In this document: in pieces, positions 45,801 to 51,084 of the stretch
How positions within the stretch are numbered: the first letter of the stretch is position 1
Layout: the number at the start of each line of letters is the position of its first letter
Source of the DNA: Euptelea pleiosperma
Lineage: Eukaryota > Streptophyta > Magnoliopsida > Ranunculales > Eupteleaceae
Length of the DNA: 64,000 nucleotides
Direction of reading: 5' to 3'
Assembly (NCBI GenBank): GCA_035048495.1
Contig: CM068544.1
Coordinates: forward strand, 8,178,138 to 8,242,137
Translations under genes and position numbers: made by a program
Notes under the pieces: model-generated
Told to the model about the DNA's origin: nothing
Database searches by the model: none
What the model saw: the letters and a program-made list of their open reading frames with translations, nothing else

Positions 45801-48800
45801 TTGATCGACTCTTGTACCGCATCTTATAGTTCTGCCTCTCTATTTTGCGTCTCCTGTGATGGTATTTGCTTTGGGAACTACAAGTGATGGTATTTGCTTT
45901 GGGAACTACAAACCTCTAGAAGACAAATTCTAGACTAGGGTAAGATAGGTCTTCTATAAAGATTTTTACGAAGGGTGGAAGGTGTCTAGTCACGCCAAAA
46001 CAAATCCTAGGCTTGGAACTTGTTCTGATATCAAATTGGTGAAGCAGGAGATCTGAGATCCCTTGTATCTTAATGGCAAAGTAGAATAACAATGGAAGAT
46101 CTAATAATAGGCCATAAACTCCCAAAAAGCAGACCCAACATAGCTAATATAGGATTATAGGTAGAAATGCCACTCCAATTAATTTTTTAATCCAAAACAA
46201 TGTTAAACAACCCAAAATTACAAATCCACTAATTTAAGATGTAGAACAGATCCAACATTTGGAAAATAAACATCAACAAAAAATAAATCTCAAGAATTGA
46301 TTACAATATATGAAAGTGAAAGATAGATGGAGAACTTCAACTGGGTAGGTGTCGGGTAGATGGTCTAGTGCAGAAATTGCAGCAAAGACTCGGACTAGTC
46401 ATGACTCCCTCCAAATCAATGAACTCCATTGGTTGGTGAGATCGCGTGGAGATTCACAGTGGCAAACTAATCGCTGCTAATGGTGCACTGACCGAATGAT
46501 TGCTAATGGTCTTGAACACAGCCAAAGGTCAAGCTCGAAGGGTCTACAAAGATACCAACCCTGAGAGGGAGCACCTTGGCTGCTTCAGAACTTGCAGAAA
46601 ATTTTGAGATGTTGAATTTGTTTTGTTGTTTTGGCTTAAAAGCTTTATTGGTAGACCATAATTGTTTTAAGCTATGTTGGATTGATATGGATATGGGTGT
46701 CAGAGAGGGTGCGTACTGTCCAACACGGCGAACCTTGAAAAATGGGATTCGAGGACTTGGTAGTATACTTTGAAATAATGTGACACAAATGACACAAAGT
46801 AATTGCTTTATCGTATAATAATGAGTGTAATAGTGGATAATGTGAGGATATCTTATAATTTGTATCATATACCTATAGACAAAAGGATACACATAATGTT
46901 ATATATTTTACATAAAAAACTTCAATCATAAATGATGCAACTCCTAGCTTATGCCAAATGTTTATTAGTTTCTTGCTTGAAAGGGAAGAAAAAACAAAAG
47001 AGAATTTGGAAGTGTCGCACCAGAACCTGCATCATGTCGAACCCTGACAAGGGTACTTCACTCCTTAGAAGAGTCCATGCAACATAGGTTTTAGGGTCGT
47101 AGCATTAGTTTTTATGCCTAAATTAGTCATCAAGTCATGTTCTCTTGTGAAGAAGATTTGCTTCTAAAATATGAACTTGTGACATGGGTGATGGGTCCGG
47201 GTCCAGCGAACTTGAACTTGAAAATGGGGGAGCTCCAATCCCAGCTACATCAGGAAGGGTGGGAGAGAGACAACTGTGAACTAAGATTTTATGAAACCAA
47301 GTTATTAAGTGACCACGATTTCGTGAACACTTTATTACATCTCTCTCTTTCTCCCTCTCATTCTTTCTCTTCATTTTTTTTTTCTGTTTTTTGTGTGCGA
47401 ATCTTGCTTTCTTTATGGATGTAAGCCACTTTTCGTACCCTCGTAGCTTGAGAGCTTTCACAAATGTCAATGAAAACTGCTCAAAGGGCTTTGTTTTTAA
47501 CAGGTTACACGCTCAATTGGAGATGATGATCTGAAGCCTGCTGTCACAGCAGAGCCTGAGATAACTGAGACTATTTTAACCTCTGAGGATGAATTCCTGG
47601 TAAGGATTATAATCTGCCAACTAATTTGCCGTCGCTTTTTGATAAAATGGCTATAATGATATTGTGATAAATGTTGGATTGGATGTTGCTTTTCGATAAA
47701 GTGGCTATATGATATTGTGGTAAATGTTGGATGTTTGTGGTTTATCACTTACATGCATAAAATTCTAATCCATAAGATTGAAGTTTTGATGGAGCAAGAA
47801 GTGAATTCACAAGCTTTCCTAGAAGGGTATCTAATGACAGTATATCATCTTCTGCCAGTGAGTCACACTGTTTCCTTTGCCAGATAATAGTTAAATTCTT
47901 GTAAATGGTTCTACCAGTGAATTTCACCAATTTATATTTGAAACCAATTAGTTCCATGGGAATAATGCGGGTGCTCATATACATGGTCAAAGCTGTGCAA
48001 ATTGGTTTTGGTTGTTGATTGGGTTATTTCCAAGCTATGTAACAAGGACACTAACACGTGTCGGTGTCCGACAAGATACGAGGTGTTTGATATGACGCCT
48101 TCAAGAAGCTTACATGCGGACACAACCGTACACATGTATTATAACATTAAACTTTAGTTAAACTTAAATCAAAATTTCTTTTATTAAAAATAAGGAAAGA
48201 AATATATGAAAAGTAAAATAAACCATTGTTATACAAAATGGAGCTCTCCAATAAAACAACTATAGTAGTGTTTAACAACTAAACAAAGTACTGTAGGGAG
48301 GATGTAATACACCAACACTCTTTTGTAAATCATTTATTTAATAAATTTTTAAAATAAAGGGTGATATTGCCATATGTGTCAGGACGTTTCAACACGCTTG
48401 TCTGTGTCGAGTGTTGACTTGTCACACAGCAAAAAACCTTAAAAGTGCCGTGCAGATGTGATGGATATTTCTTTCTAAAATCTGACAGTAATTCTCTGTA
48501 TTATTGCCCAGCTCTCATCCATGACCAAGCAGGGTCTTCAAAGGAGATGGGTGAAAGTTTTTATAACTTTTTTGTTTTGGTAAGCAAGACTTCCCTGCAG
48601 GTCACCAATCCTTGAGAATTTTTTTGAAGAGGCGGGATTTTTGAAGCGGCGATCATGCGCCACATATACCCATGGTTACTTTTTAAAAAGTTGTTTTTAA
48701 AACCAAATCCTAAACCCAGGTATATGTGGTGCACGATCATTGGGCGCATGATCGCCGCTCCAAAGAAATTAATTCTTTTAAACTATTGATGCAGAGCATG

Positions 48801-49283
48801 GACAATTGAAGTAGAGAAAAATATTAGAGATCAACGTGCCCTCACAAAACTTGAAGATTTCTTTGGATATGTTATGGCTACAAAGATTTCTGTGGATATG
48901 TTCTGACTATCTCCCAATTTGATTGCTTTTTAAATTTGTTCTACTTGGACGTTTCATGTAATTCATTCCTTGGAAAGTTAACATTATGATACACTGTCAT
49001 GGTGTGCATGATTCTACAGAAGGATTGAAACACAGCAGTGTCGATGCACATCAGAACTAATTGATTATGTTATGTGGTTGGTTGTCAGGTAATGGCTAGT
49101 GATGGACTTTGGGATGTAGTGAGTAATGAGGATGTGGTATCCATCATCAGAGACACTGTTAAAGAGCCCGGAATGTGTTCCAAGAGATTGGTGACAGAAG
49201 CTGCTGAACGCGGGAGCAAAGATAACATCACAGTCATCGTTGTCTTCCTGCGACCGGTCTCTACGGCTGAAAGGATTTACTAA
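6766..49283 (+). CDS. Protein kinase and PP2C-like phosphatase fusion protein, 3' part of gene (9 exons)
   Basis: Single host gene of the window, homologous to Arabidopsis At2g40860 (protein kinase and PP2C-like domain protein). CDS = join(6766..6833, 6997..7220, 11525..11576, 23692..24241, 24325..24394, 24471..24690, 24945..25049, 47504..47599, 49089..49283): 525 codons plus TAA, all junctions GT-AG and in phase. The first half has the kinase catalytic loop [11 protein letters not shown], the MAPE activation-segment end, DVYSFG and the RCW/RP motifs of the C-lobe. The second half has the PP2C motifs [30 protein letters not shown] and DNITVIVV, so the metal-binding aspartates are present. Family proteins are about 650 residues; about 130 N-terminal residues with the glycine-rich loop and catalytic Lys must be encoded upstream of the window. 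Likely a soluble signalling enzyme able to phosphorylate and dephosphorylate; substrates unknown. Introns of 4.3, 12.1 and 22.5 kb are filled with transposons. Confidence 0.93.
6997..7220 (+). CDS. Kinase-PP2C gene, exon with DFG and activation segment
   Basis: Starts after TTTTTTTGCAG. It encodes the DFG motif ([14 protein letters not shown]), a long activation segment ([17 protein letters not shown]), IYMAPEIL and the helix-F block DVYSFG. It ends with two bases (AA) of an Asn codon completed by the T that opens the next exon. The insert between DFG and APE is longer than in most kinases and matches the plant fusion family as I recall it. Confidence 0.95.
7425..8638 (-). pseudogene. LINE C-terminal region with zf-RVT, frameshifted
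   Basis: Three minus-strand segments in changing frames. 8348-8638 has [27 protein letters not shown] sequence, 7865-8257 has the region before the zinc finger, and 7425-7973 has [11 protein letters not shown], the zinc finger [17 protein letters not shown] and the terminal [15 protein letters not shown]. The order and motifs match the LINE fragments at 787-1542 and 3459-3920, so all belong to related L1-type elements. Confidence 0.85.
8762..9585 (-). pseudogene. LINE reverse transcriptase domain, truncated
   Basis: About 275 codons open on the minus strand, running from the middle of an ORF2 protein. RT blocks in order: [64 protein letters not shown] and [11 protein letters not shown] (catalytic FADD), then GLPLGAK. 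The preceding endonuclease and the RT fingers are lost by the truncation. The first few residues of the open frame fall in the target-site duplication. After about 8762 the frame changes and continues at 8575-8892 ([20 protein letters not shown]). Confidence 0.9.
10213..10697. repeat. 160-bp tandem repeat, three copies
   Basis: The block starting TAGCATCATAATCATCATC recurs at 10221, 10381 and 10541, exactly 160 bp apart. Copies differ by only a few bases. The region lies in intron 2 between the LINE and exon 3. No ORF is maintained across units. Confidence 0.92.
11525..11576 (+). CDS. Kinase-PP2C gene, 52-bp microexon
   Basis: Between GCAG at 11521-11524 and GTATAG at 11577. It completes the Asn codon begun 4.3 kb upstream and reads [17 protein letters not shown], the kinase helix-F/G region. 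It ends in phase 0. This exon is too short for ordinary ORF detection and lies alone between two very large introns. Confidence 0.93.
11661..11800. repeat. GGGTTGCAA-type repeat, left end
   Basis: Starts GGGTTGCAAATGGGCTGGGC. A sequence with the opposite end (AACCCAGCCTGTTGCAACCC) lies at about 23395-23610. This resembles the termini of small plant DNA-transposon derivatives; neither half is complete on its own. Confidence 0.4.
12456..16255 (+). mobile_element. hAT transposon copy 1, plus strand, inactive
   Basis: The left end is CAAAGTTTACAAAGGCGCAAG followed by subterminal repeats built from CGAGGCTATAGCCTCG and GAGGCTTAAGCCTC palindromes. The transposase region runs from 13037 to about 15770. 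The right end is in the palindrome-rich segment 16150-16250, which it shares with copy 2. No matching 8-bp target duplication was found at the outer ends. Confidence 0.8.
13037..15766 (+). pseudogene. hAT transposase pseudogene (BED finger, DUF659, C-terminal dimerisation domain)
   Basis: Start ATG at 13037 ([13 protein letters not shown]). A deletion of about 8 bp near 13140, relative to copy 2, shifts the frame just before the BED-type zinc finger (CKFC...HLAGTH). The DUF659-type core follows ([31 protein letters not shown]). In-frame stops at 13830-13832 (TGA where copy 2 has CGA) and 14313-14315 (TGA where copy 2 has TGG) break it; both fit C-to-T or G-to-A decay. The C-terminal hAT block ([32 protein letters not shown]) is at about 14905-15245, interrupted by what looks like a short intron at 15019-15108. 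Acidic, RGRGRGQ-containing tail to about 15766. Not functional. Confidence 0.88.
16150..16260. repeat. Shared palindromic right end of the two hAT copies
   Basis: Contains ACTGAGGCTTACGCCTCGG, CCTCGAGGCTATGCCTCG and CTAGCCTTTTTAAAGTCT, and is flanked on both sides by oppositely oriented versions of GAATTTTTTAAGCAC (about 16119 and about 16274). Each copy reads into this single segment from its own side, so only one right end exists for two elements. Confidence 0.65.
16240..18452 (-). mobile_element. hAT transposon copy 2, minus strand, internally deleted
   Basis: The outer (left) end at 18452 mirrors copy 1: read inward on the minus strand it is CAAAGTTTAAAAAGGCGCAAG then GAGGCGTACGCCTCGAGG. 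The transposase part runs from 17913 to about 16301. It then jumps from the motif CAATCCACAATTTCATT directly to AT-rich sequence equivalent to about 16105 in copy 1, so the C-terminal third (equivalent to about 14641-16105) is deleted. Confidence 0.8.
16301..17906 (-). pseudogene. hAT transposase pseudogene, 3'-deleted second copy
   Basis: Read on the minus strand, the ATG at 17906 opens [20 protein letters not shown], then an intact BED finger ([23 protein letters not shown]). The frame breaks near 17390 and again near 16900. DUF659 sequence ([33 protein letters not shown]) and the [19 protein letters not shown] block follow. The C-terminal dimerisation domain is missing. Nucleotide identity with copy 1 is very high over the shared part, so the two form an inverted repeat of about 2.1 kb. 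Confidence 0.88.
18461..18763. repeat. Perfect inverted repeat: 124-bp arms, 53-nt loop
   Basis: The left arm at 18462-18585 and right arm at 18639-18762 are exact reverse complements (checked base by base, starting at TAGGCCCTAGAGTAACC on the left and ending GGTTACTCTAGGGCCTA on the right). The loop at 18586-18638 has an (AT)n tract. The right arm continues into copia-like leader sequence, so the left arm is an inverted duplicate of that sequence, placed against the hAT end. Confidence 0.95.
18639..19740 (+). mobile_element. Ty1/copia 5' fragment (LTR/leader plus gag start)
   Basis: LTR-like or leader sequence from 18639, then a plus-strand stretch at 19402-19740 encoding a copia-type Gag N-terminus ([39 protein letters not shown], then after a TAG stop [15 protein letters not shown] and [15 protein letters not shown]). 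The in-frame TAG at 19597-19599 disables it. The coding sequence stops abruptly where the Athila-like LTR begins (about 19741). Confidence 0.75.
19744..21100 (-). mobile_element. Athila-like LTR (3' LTR), minus strand
   Basis: Read on the minus strand it starts TGTGATAAGCACCC at 21102-21100 and runs to about 19744 (CTGTTCACCA). The purine-rich tract just before it on the minus strand (GGTTGGGAGGTG) fits a polypurine tract. Internal sequence with an integrase end lies to its right at 22788-23113. The left boundary is approximate. The minus strand contains a tRNA-like segment (20755-20825). Confidence 0.65.
20755..20825 (-). other. tRNA-like (SINE-like) segment inside the LTR
   Basis: The minus strand reads GTTGGTTAGATGGTTGAGG and, about 35 bases later, CTTGGGTTCAAGTC. 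These resemble the A-box and B-box region of a tRNA-derived sequence. No complete cloverleaf can be drawn, so this is not called as a tRNA gene. Confidence 0.35.
21101..22787 (-). other. Athila-like region between integrase and 3' LTR
   Basis: Non-coding in any convincing way. It contains the spacer found after pol in Athila-like elements: AT-rich sequence with a CCCCGAACCTAAATCGAACATTG-like block on the plus strand at about 22470, next to the integrase C-terminus. Short ORFs here (for example 21792-21989) are hydrophobic, low in complexity and not recognisable. Confidence 0.45.
22788..23113 (-). pseudogene. Athila-like integrase C-terminus fragment
   Basis: Minus-strand frame encoding [39 protein letters not shown] and [20 protein letters not shown]. 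This is the conserved segment downstream of the integrase core in Athila-type gypsy elements. A frame change near 23050 (second frame at 22919-23113) and truncation at 23113 show it is a remnant. Confidence 0.8.
23395..23612. repeat. GGGCT-rich repeat ending TTGCAACCC
   Basis: The repeated motifs GGGCTT, CCAGGCCTGG and GGCTCGGTCC end in AACCCAGCCTGTTGCAACCC. The end is the inverted counterpart of the left end at 11661. It could be the right half of an element split by the insertions in intron 3, or a separate truncated copy. Confidence 0.4.
23692..24241 (+). CDS. Kinase-PP2C gene, exon joining kinase C-lobe to PP2C start
   Basis: The largest exon (550 bp), between CTACAG and GGTGCA. It encodes [14 protein letters not shown], the kinase C-lobe end ([20 protein letters not shown]), a hydrophilic linker ([34 protein letters not shown]), then the PP2C start [18 protein letters not shown] and FGIFDGHRG. 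The first metal-binding Asp (MED) and the DGHxG motif are present. Donor at 24242; the last base (G) opens a Gly codon completed in the next exon. Reading on past the donor gives an unrelated tail. Confidence 0.95.
24325..24394 (+). CDS. Kinase-PP2C gene, 70-bp PP2C exon
   Basis: After TTTATGTGCAG. It continues the DGHRG motif as [20 protein letters not shown] and ends with AG of a Ser codon before GTCTAT at 24395. It contributes the helix following the DGHxG motif of PP2C. Both neighbouring introns are short (83 and 76 bp). Confidence 0.92.
24471..24690 (+). CDS. Kinase-PP2C gene, PP2C core exon
   Basis: After GTTGATACAG. It encodes [52 protein letters not shown] and [18 protein letters not shown] and ANAGD are standard PP2C beta-strand motifs. 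The usual GDSR is GDCR here (Ser to Cys). It ends in phase 0 before GTGAGT. Confidence 0.95.
24945..25049 (+). CDS. Kinase-PP2C gene, PP2C exon before the giant intron
   Basis: 35 codons after [30 protein letters not shown] then [15 protein letters not shown]. This matches the family segment in which the standard PP2C RVxGxLAVSRAFGD is replaced by [16 protein letters not shown]. It ends in phase 0 at CAG before GTTCTT; the next exon is 22.5 kb away. Confidence 0.93.
25990..26355 (+). mobile_element. LINE 3' remnant, plus strand
   Basis: The plus strand encodes, with stops, [20 protein letters not shown] (a degraded zf-RVT zinc finger) and then [15 protein letters not shown], the counterpart of the WxxWxERNxRIF terminus seen in the other LINE copies. 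It is very short and broken. Its right edge meets the copia LTR. Confidence 0.55.
26361..26628 (+). mobile_element. Short copia LTR with tRNA-Met primer-binding site and gag start
   Basis: The LTR begins TGTTGTCAGGGTAGTACTG near 26361, has a TATA-like TATAATAAAAAG and pyrimidine-rich leader, and ends CTAACATTCTA near 26550. TTGGTATCAAAGCC follows, close to the TGGTATCAGAGC primer-binding site for initiator tRNA-Met. The first gag codons ([13 protein letters not shown] in the plus frame) are present, then the sequence is cut at about 26628 by the Harbinger copy. Confidence 0.7.
26750..27862 (-). pseudogene. PIF/Harbinger DDE_4 transposase, broken
   Basis: Minus-strand frames in order: 27647-27862 ([20 protein letters not shown], the helix-turn-helix-like N-terminus), 27316-27579 ([18 protein letters not shown] with the first catalytic Asp, [19 protein letters not shown]) and 26888-27205 ([37 protein letters not shown] with the acidic third catalytic position, [14 protein letters not shown]). 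Gaps and frame changes separate them. The ortholog-like plus copy at 37893-39115 has the same order. Confidence 0.85.
28143..28532 (-). pseudogene. Harbinger ORF1 (Myb/SANT-like) 3' part
   Basis: The minus-strand frame reads [40 protein letters not shown] and [19 protein letters not shown], which matches 37310-37543 of the plus copy. The 5' part of the same ORF resumes at 35437 on the other side of the gypsy element ([20 protein letters not shown]). In PIF/Harbinger elements this ORF encodes the DNA-binding partner of the transposase. Confidence 0.8.
28533..29444 (-). repeat. Gypsy 3' LTR
   Basis: 912 bp, TGTCACACCC...CATTACA. In the first 325 bp it differs from the other LTR by about 8 substitutions, all transitions, plus two 1-bp length changes in T-runs. 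Confidence 0.93.
29490..34296 (-). pseudogene. Gypsy Gag-Pol polyprotein, multiply broken
   Basis: Starts on the minus strand at ATG 34296 ([12 protein letters not shown]). Gag ([20 protein letters not shown]) reaches a zinc knuckle whose second Cys is Tyr ([14 protein letters not shown]). Protease has [14 protein letters not shown] has FIDDILIYS at its active site. RNase H starts near 31870 ([13 protein letters not shown]). Integrase has the H2C2 end CLPCQQ, the DFVMGLP and SDRDPKF Asp motifs and the [17 protein letters not shown] block. The C-terminus has [20 protein letters not shown], a chromodomain-like segment. Damage: 1-nt frameshifts near 34000 and 31965, a break near 31537, a TAG near 31271, and the MITE at 29829. 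Not functional. Confidence 0.93.
29829..30255. mobile_element. hAT-type MITE (427 bp) inserted in gypsy integrase
   Basis: The ends are TAGGGGTGTCAA and TTGACACCCCTA, a perfect 12-bp terminal inverted repeat. The 8-bp duplication GGTCCAAT is at 29821-29828 and 30256-30263. Removing it rejoins the gypsy frame after the APRFIGP block. The interior is a run of degenerate GGTTCCGGTTC and ACCGGAACC units and has no ORF of its own. Confidence 0.95.
34516..35431 (-). repeat. Gypsy 5' LTR
   Basis: 916 bp, TATCACACCC...CATTACA, next to the primer-binding site at 34501-34515. It is the sister of 28533-29444. Confidence 0.93.
35437..36001 (-). pseudogene. Harbinger ORF1 5' part, beyond the gypsy insertion
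   Basis: Minus-strand frame 35437-35676 reads [40 protein letters not shown]. The equivalent segment of the plus copy is about 37090-37260. Further 5' sequence extends to the MITE at 36002. Confidence 0.7.
36002..36233. mobile_element. MITE (232 bp) with long terminal inverted repeats
   Basis: Flanked by the direct repeat TCATATTT at 35994-36001 and 36234-36241. The termini form an imperfect inverted repeat of about 60-70 bp: GGGTGTGGCTTCTATCCGCC on the left and GGGAACGGCTTCCATGCGCC read inward from the right, then shared CCAAACAAAAC and TGCCACGTCA blocks. The plus Harbinger copy lacks this insertion at the matching place, which gives an empty-site comparison. Confidence 0.9.
36530..37543 (+). 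pseudogene. Harbinger ORF1 (Myb/SANT-like), plus copy
   Basis: Plus-strand pieces: [24 protein letters not shown] sequence at about 36740-36850, an AT-rich stretch that looks like an intron (36863-37000), [27 protein letters not shown], then 37265-37543 ([55 protein letters not shown]). Stops lie between the pieces. It matches the minus copy split by the gypsy element. Confidence 0.75.
37893..39115 (+). pseudogene. PIF/Harbinger transposase, plus copy, broken
   Basis: 37893-38186 encodes [20 protein letters not shown] and [20 protein letters not shown]. The middle part with the first catalytic Asp (about 38320-38560) is full of stops and frame changes. 38789-39115 encodes [35 protein letters not shown] and the acidic C-terminus. 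It is the same architecture as 26750-27862 in inverted orientation. Confidence 0.82.
39567..42204 (-). mobile_element. Ty1/copia pol remnant, minus strand
   Basis: The minus-strand order from right to left is a protease region (41610-41879), GAG-pre-integrase and integrase scraps (40732-41665; [20 protein letters not shown]), then RT: 39905-40192 ([34 protein letters not shown]) and 39563-39808 ([31 protein letters not shown] with the catalytic VDD). Many stops and frame changes. It ends abruptly at the TAA that borders the plus Harbinger element. Confidence 0.8.
42210..43019 (-). pseudogene. Tat/Ogre-like gypsy Gag fragment
   Basis: 270 open codons on the minus strand: [60 protein letters not shown], and the zinc-knuckle-like [18 protein letters not shown]. 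These are typical of Gag proteins of the Tat/Ogre gypsy branch. An N-terminal part with a coiled coil ([20 protein letters not shown]) is at 43241-43546 in another frame. Truncated on the left, where it meets the copia remnant. Confidence 0.8.
43490..44176 (-). mobile_element. Tat-like 5' LTR and tRNA-Arg-type primer-binding site
   Basis: On the minus strand TTGGCGCCATCTATGGG (complement near 43482-43498) is the TGGCGCC-type primer-binding site used by this gypsy branch. The LTR runs from about 43500 to 44176, where the minus strand starts TGATATTTTCAGCATGACAC. It contains a short tandem array of GAGGTCGCAGAGGTTGCC-like units at about 43598-43680. No second LTR is in the window. Confidence 0.65.
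44225..44343. mobile_element. Small MITE (119 bp)
   Basis: The termini ATGATACCCGGATAC and GTATCCGGGTAACAT are inverted repeats with one mismatch. The direct repeat GTCAAGATCT flanks it at 44215-44224 and 44344-44353. A 9-10 bp duplication would suit a Mutator-type element; the class is not certain. Confidence 0.75.
44650..45130 (-). pseudogene. Copia reverse transcriptase 3' fragment
   Basis: Minus-strand pieces in three frames: [17 protein letters not shown] near 44900-44945, [20 protein letters not shown] (44695-44850), and [28 protein letters not shown] (44655-44770). This is the C-terminal RT region after the YVDD site; a decayed [14 protein letters not shown] segment is near 45010-45035. 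Heavily broken. Confidence 0.72.
45300..47170. repeat. Two diverged direct repeats, probable old copia LTRs
   Basis: Blocks at about 45330-45720 and about 46310-47160 share AAAGATAGATGGA, TGCTAATGGT, AGGTCAAGCTC, GAGAGGGAGCACCTTGGCT, AGAAAATT and ATTAGTTT(C/T)TATGC segments in the same order. The second copy has extra sequence around 46610-47060. Between them CTTGTTCTGATATCAAATTGGTG at 46018-46040 resembles a minus-strand tRNA-Met primer-binding site. A 28-bp unit (GTGATGGTATTTGCTTTGGG...) is duplicated at 45855-45910. Confidence 0.55.
47504..47599 (+). CDS. Kinase-PP2C gene, PP2C exon after the giant intron
   Basis: 32 codons after [30 protein letters not shown] then [17 protein letters not shown] carries the conserved Asp of this PP2C branch. 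Phase 0 at both ends, exactly compatible with the exon ending at 25049. Donor GTAAGG at 47600. Confidence 0.94.
47600..49088 (+). other. Intron 8 (1.5 kb)
   Basis: GTAAGG donor, TGTCAG acceptor. It contains a foldback repeat at 48640-48765 and a block rich in GTGTCGGTGTCCGAC-like sequence at about 48045-48480; otherwise AT-rich. Confidence 0.88.
48643..48763. repeat. Foldback repeat in intron 8
   Basis: GAAGCGGCGATCATGCGCC and CACATATACC on the left are mirrored by GGTATATGTGGTGCACGATC and GGCGCATGATCGCCGCTCC on the right, with a spacer of about 50 bases. An extra GCACGATCATT copy sits inside the right arm. Probably a small MITE; no clear target duplication seen. Confidence 0.7.
49089..49283 (+). 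CDS. Kinase-PP2C gene, last exon
   Basis: 64 codons plus TAA after [28 protein letters not shown], then [40 protein letters not shown] and IY. ASDGLWD and DN are the C-terminal metal-binding motifs of PP2C. The ending matches the conserved C-terminus of the family as I recall it. The 3' UTR follows; no decisive poly(A) signal was identified. Confidence 0.95.
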   Translation, partial: VMASDGLWDVVSNEDVVSIIRDTVKEPGMCSKRLVTEAAERGSKDNITVIVVFLRPVSTAERIY

Positions 49284-49850
49284 GTTGAAGTTGTTTTCTT
49301 TGTACTTCTGCTTGCAAGTTTCTAGAGGTGCGAAGAAAATCAAAGGAAATCCATGATTGTGATTTGTGAGAAAGGTAACACTACATTATAACTGGTCGCA
49401 TTGCTGTGATTCCCCTAGCTCATTTAATCCAAGGGAATTGAGTAGCGGACCACCCACCCACCTACTAGCTAGTTCTACAAGGTGTTAATGAGGGAACCGG
49501 CTGACCCTTTTCACTGGTTCCCTTCTATTTTATTATTCTTTTAATACTTCAAAATAAACTCTTCTCTCTCTCTCTCTCATCATGCTTAAATGTTTTTTTT
49601 TTCGAATAGTTGAAAAAAAAAGCCCTAATTCAAAACAAAGAATAAAGTTGATCTTAATTAGAAAATTTACGAGCAACAATCAACGAGTATTTGAGTAATA
49701 TACAAGTTTTTAAAGATTCTCAAAATTAAAGCCCTAGATCTCGAGTTTTTACTCGGAGAGACTGATATCTGTAAATGGTTTTTCATATAATAGGAGTTTA
49801 ATAGAATGAGGGTTGATAGTTGTGAGAGCTACTTGAACTAATCTGAATTA
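49284..49850. other. 3' UTR and flanking sequence, no gene seen
   Basis: AT-rich with a CTCTCTCTCTCTCTC run at about 49563-49578 and poly-A/T tracts. The 3' UTR of the kinase-PP2C gene presumably ends within the first few hundred bases. Confidence 0.4.
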
Positions 49851-51060
49851 TAAGGTTACAAAAGTGGGTATGATATGGAGAAATAGGAGAGTAAAGGTGT
49901 AGACGAGGAGGCTGTTTTGCATTGCTAGGTGACATTTTGCAACGGTCATCTGACCTGCTGCGACGGTCTTGTCTCTGACAGATGAAGTCAATCTCACAAA
50001 TTTTGCGTTGCTTTGTCCTGATAACTCAAATATCCGTTGCGGAAGCAGCTTCCCCAATGGGGCAAAACCAATGGACCAAGTCCGTTGTTTCCACAACAGC
50101 CTTGGTCTGTCGCAGAGGTAGCACGTGCTTGGTGTTGATGGTGATGACAGTTTCCACGGCAAGTTGGCAGAGCAGCGCTTTTGCTAATCTACGTGGTACT
50201 GTGGAGAAGCAACCACGGTTTGTTGTGTAGTAGACCGTGACAAGAGCAGCGAAGGGGGACAGGTTGGAGGAAGAGGACTGCCGGCCAAGTGTGAGGATGC
50301 TGAGGAGCTGTCAACTGCTTCAAGATAACAGTGTGCAGCACTGTTTGAAGAGAGGGACGGGCGATGACAAGTTGCAGATTGTGCACGTGGTGCACAATGG
50401 AGTGGTCGCAAGGGGGAGATGTTGCTTGTAGTTGATGTGAAGGAGATAGTTCCAAGGAGGAGAGAGAGGTGCAAAATGGTTTGCAGGTCCTTGGTTAGCT
50501 TGCACACTTGGTGCAGGTACATTCAAGCAAATGAGAGACCTTCATGTTAAAGAGAAGGCGAGGTCGTCTTGGACGTGTGGAGGCAGATCGCACCAGCAGG
50601 CTACCACAGTGGTGGAGTGCGTGGAGTTGGAAATTGACTATTGCAGCAGGTGCTGGTGCTATAGCAAGGTTGGAGAAGCTGCCCGGAGTGTTGAGAGAAG
50701 GGAGCGGCAAGTTCTTGGCATTGCTCGGTTGTGGAGGTGGATAAGCACGCTAGATGAAGTTAATGGCATGCTCTCTTGCAGGCCGTAAAGATTGTGATGA
50801 TATTGGTGTGGGAGAAGTTGATTTGGCCAACAATTTAAGGCCGTTTTACAGGTTGCAGGTGGTTGCACTGGAAGACCGGCTGTGTAATGTGGATCAGCAA
50901 GGTGAGGAGTTTCTTTAGACGCACTGCTTGTCACACAGGTGGTCCTGAGAGGAAGGAAGATGATGGTGCTGGGTTGCTTCCTACGAGCAAGGTGGTAGTT
51001 CCAGATCTGAACTCAACCTTGGGGTGCAAGCTTAGCACGGTTTTGCTAAAAAAGCAACAA
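49850..51060. mobile_element. Diverged fragment of the Athila-like long LTR family
   Basis: GC-richer than its surroundings. The block GGCATGCTCTCTTGCAGGCCGTAAAGATTGTGATG at about 50764-50800 corresponds to GGCCTGCTCTATTGCAGGCCGTGAAGATGGTGATG-type sequence at about 59561 in the LTR at 58668-61780. Many short antisense and sense ORFs here are by-products of biased composition. Boundaries uncertain. Confidence 0.5.
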
Positions 51061-51084
51061 GTCGTGAGAAGTGAAATTCCTTTT

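Larger units (their letters stand above)
25050..47503 (+). other. Intron 7 (22.5 kb) with nested transposons
   Basis: GTTCTT donor at 25050, TTTTTAACAG acceptor ending at 47503. Nearly all of it from 25990 on is transposon-derived; the pieces are listed separately. 25100-25980 is AT-rich and shows nothing recognisable except a short GTTGGTATCAAACTTTGATACGAAGTGTC-like block near 25715. Confidence 0.9.

Noticed and set aside
49848..50934. Cluster of 60-110 codon ORFs downstream of the gene
   Set aside because: They overlap on both strands, have no recognisable motif, and the segment shares blocks with the long LTR family.
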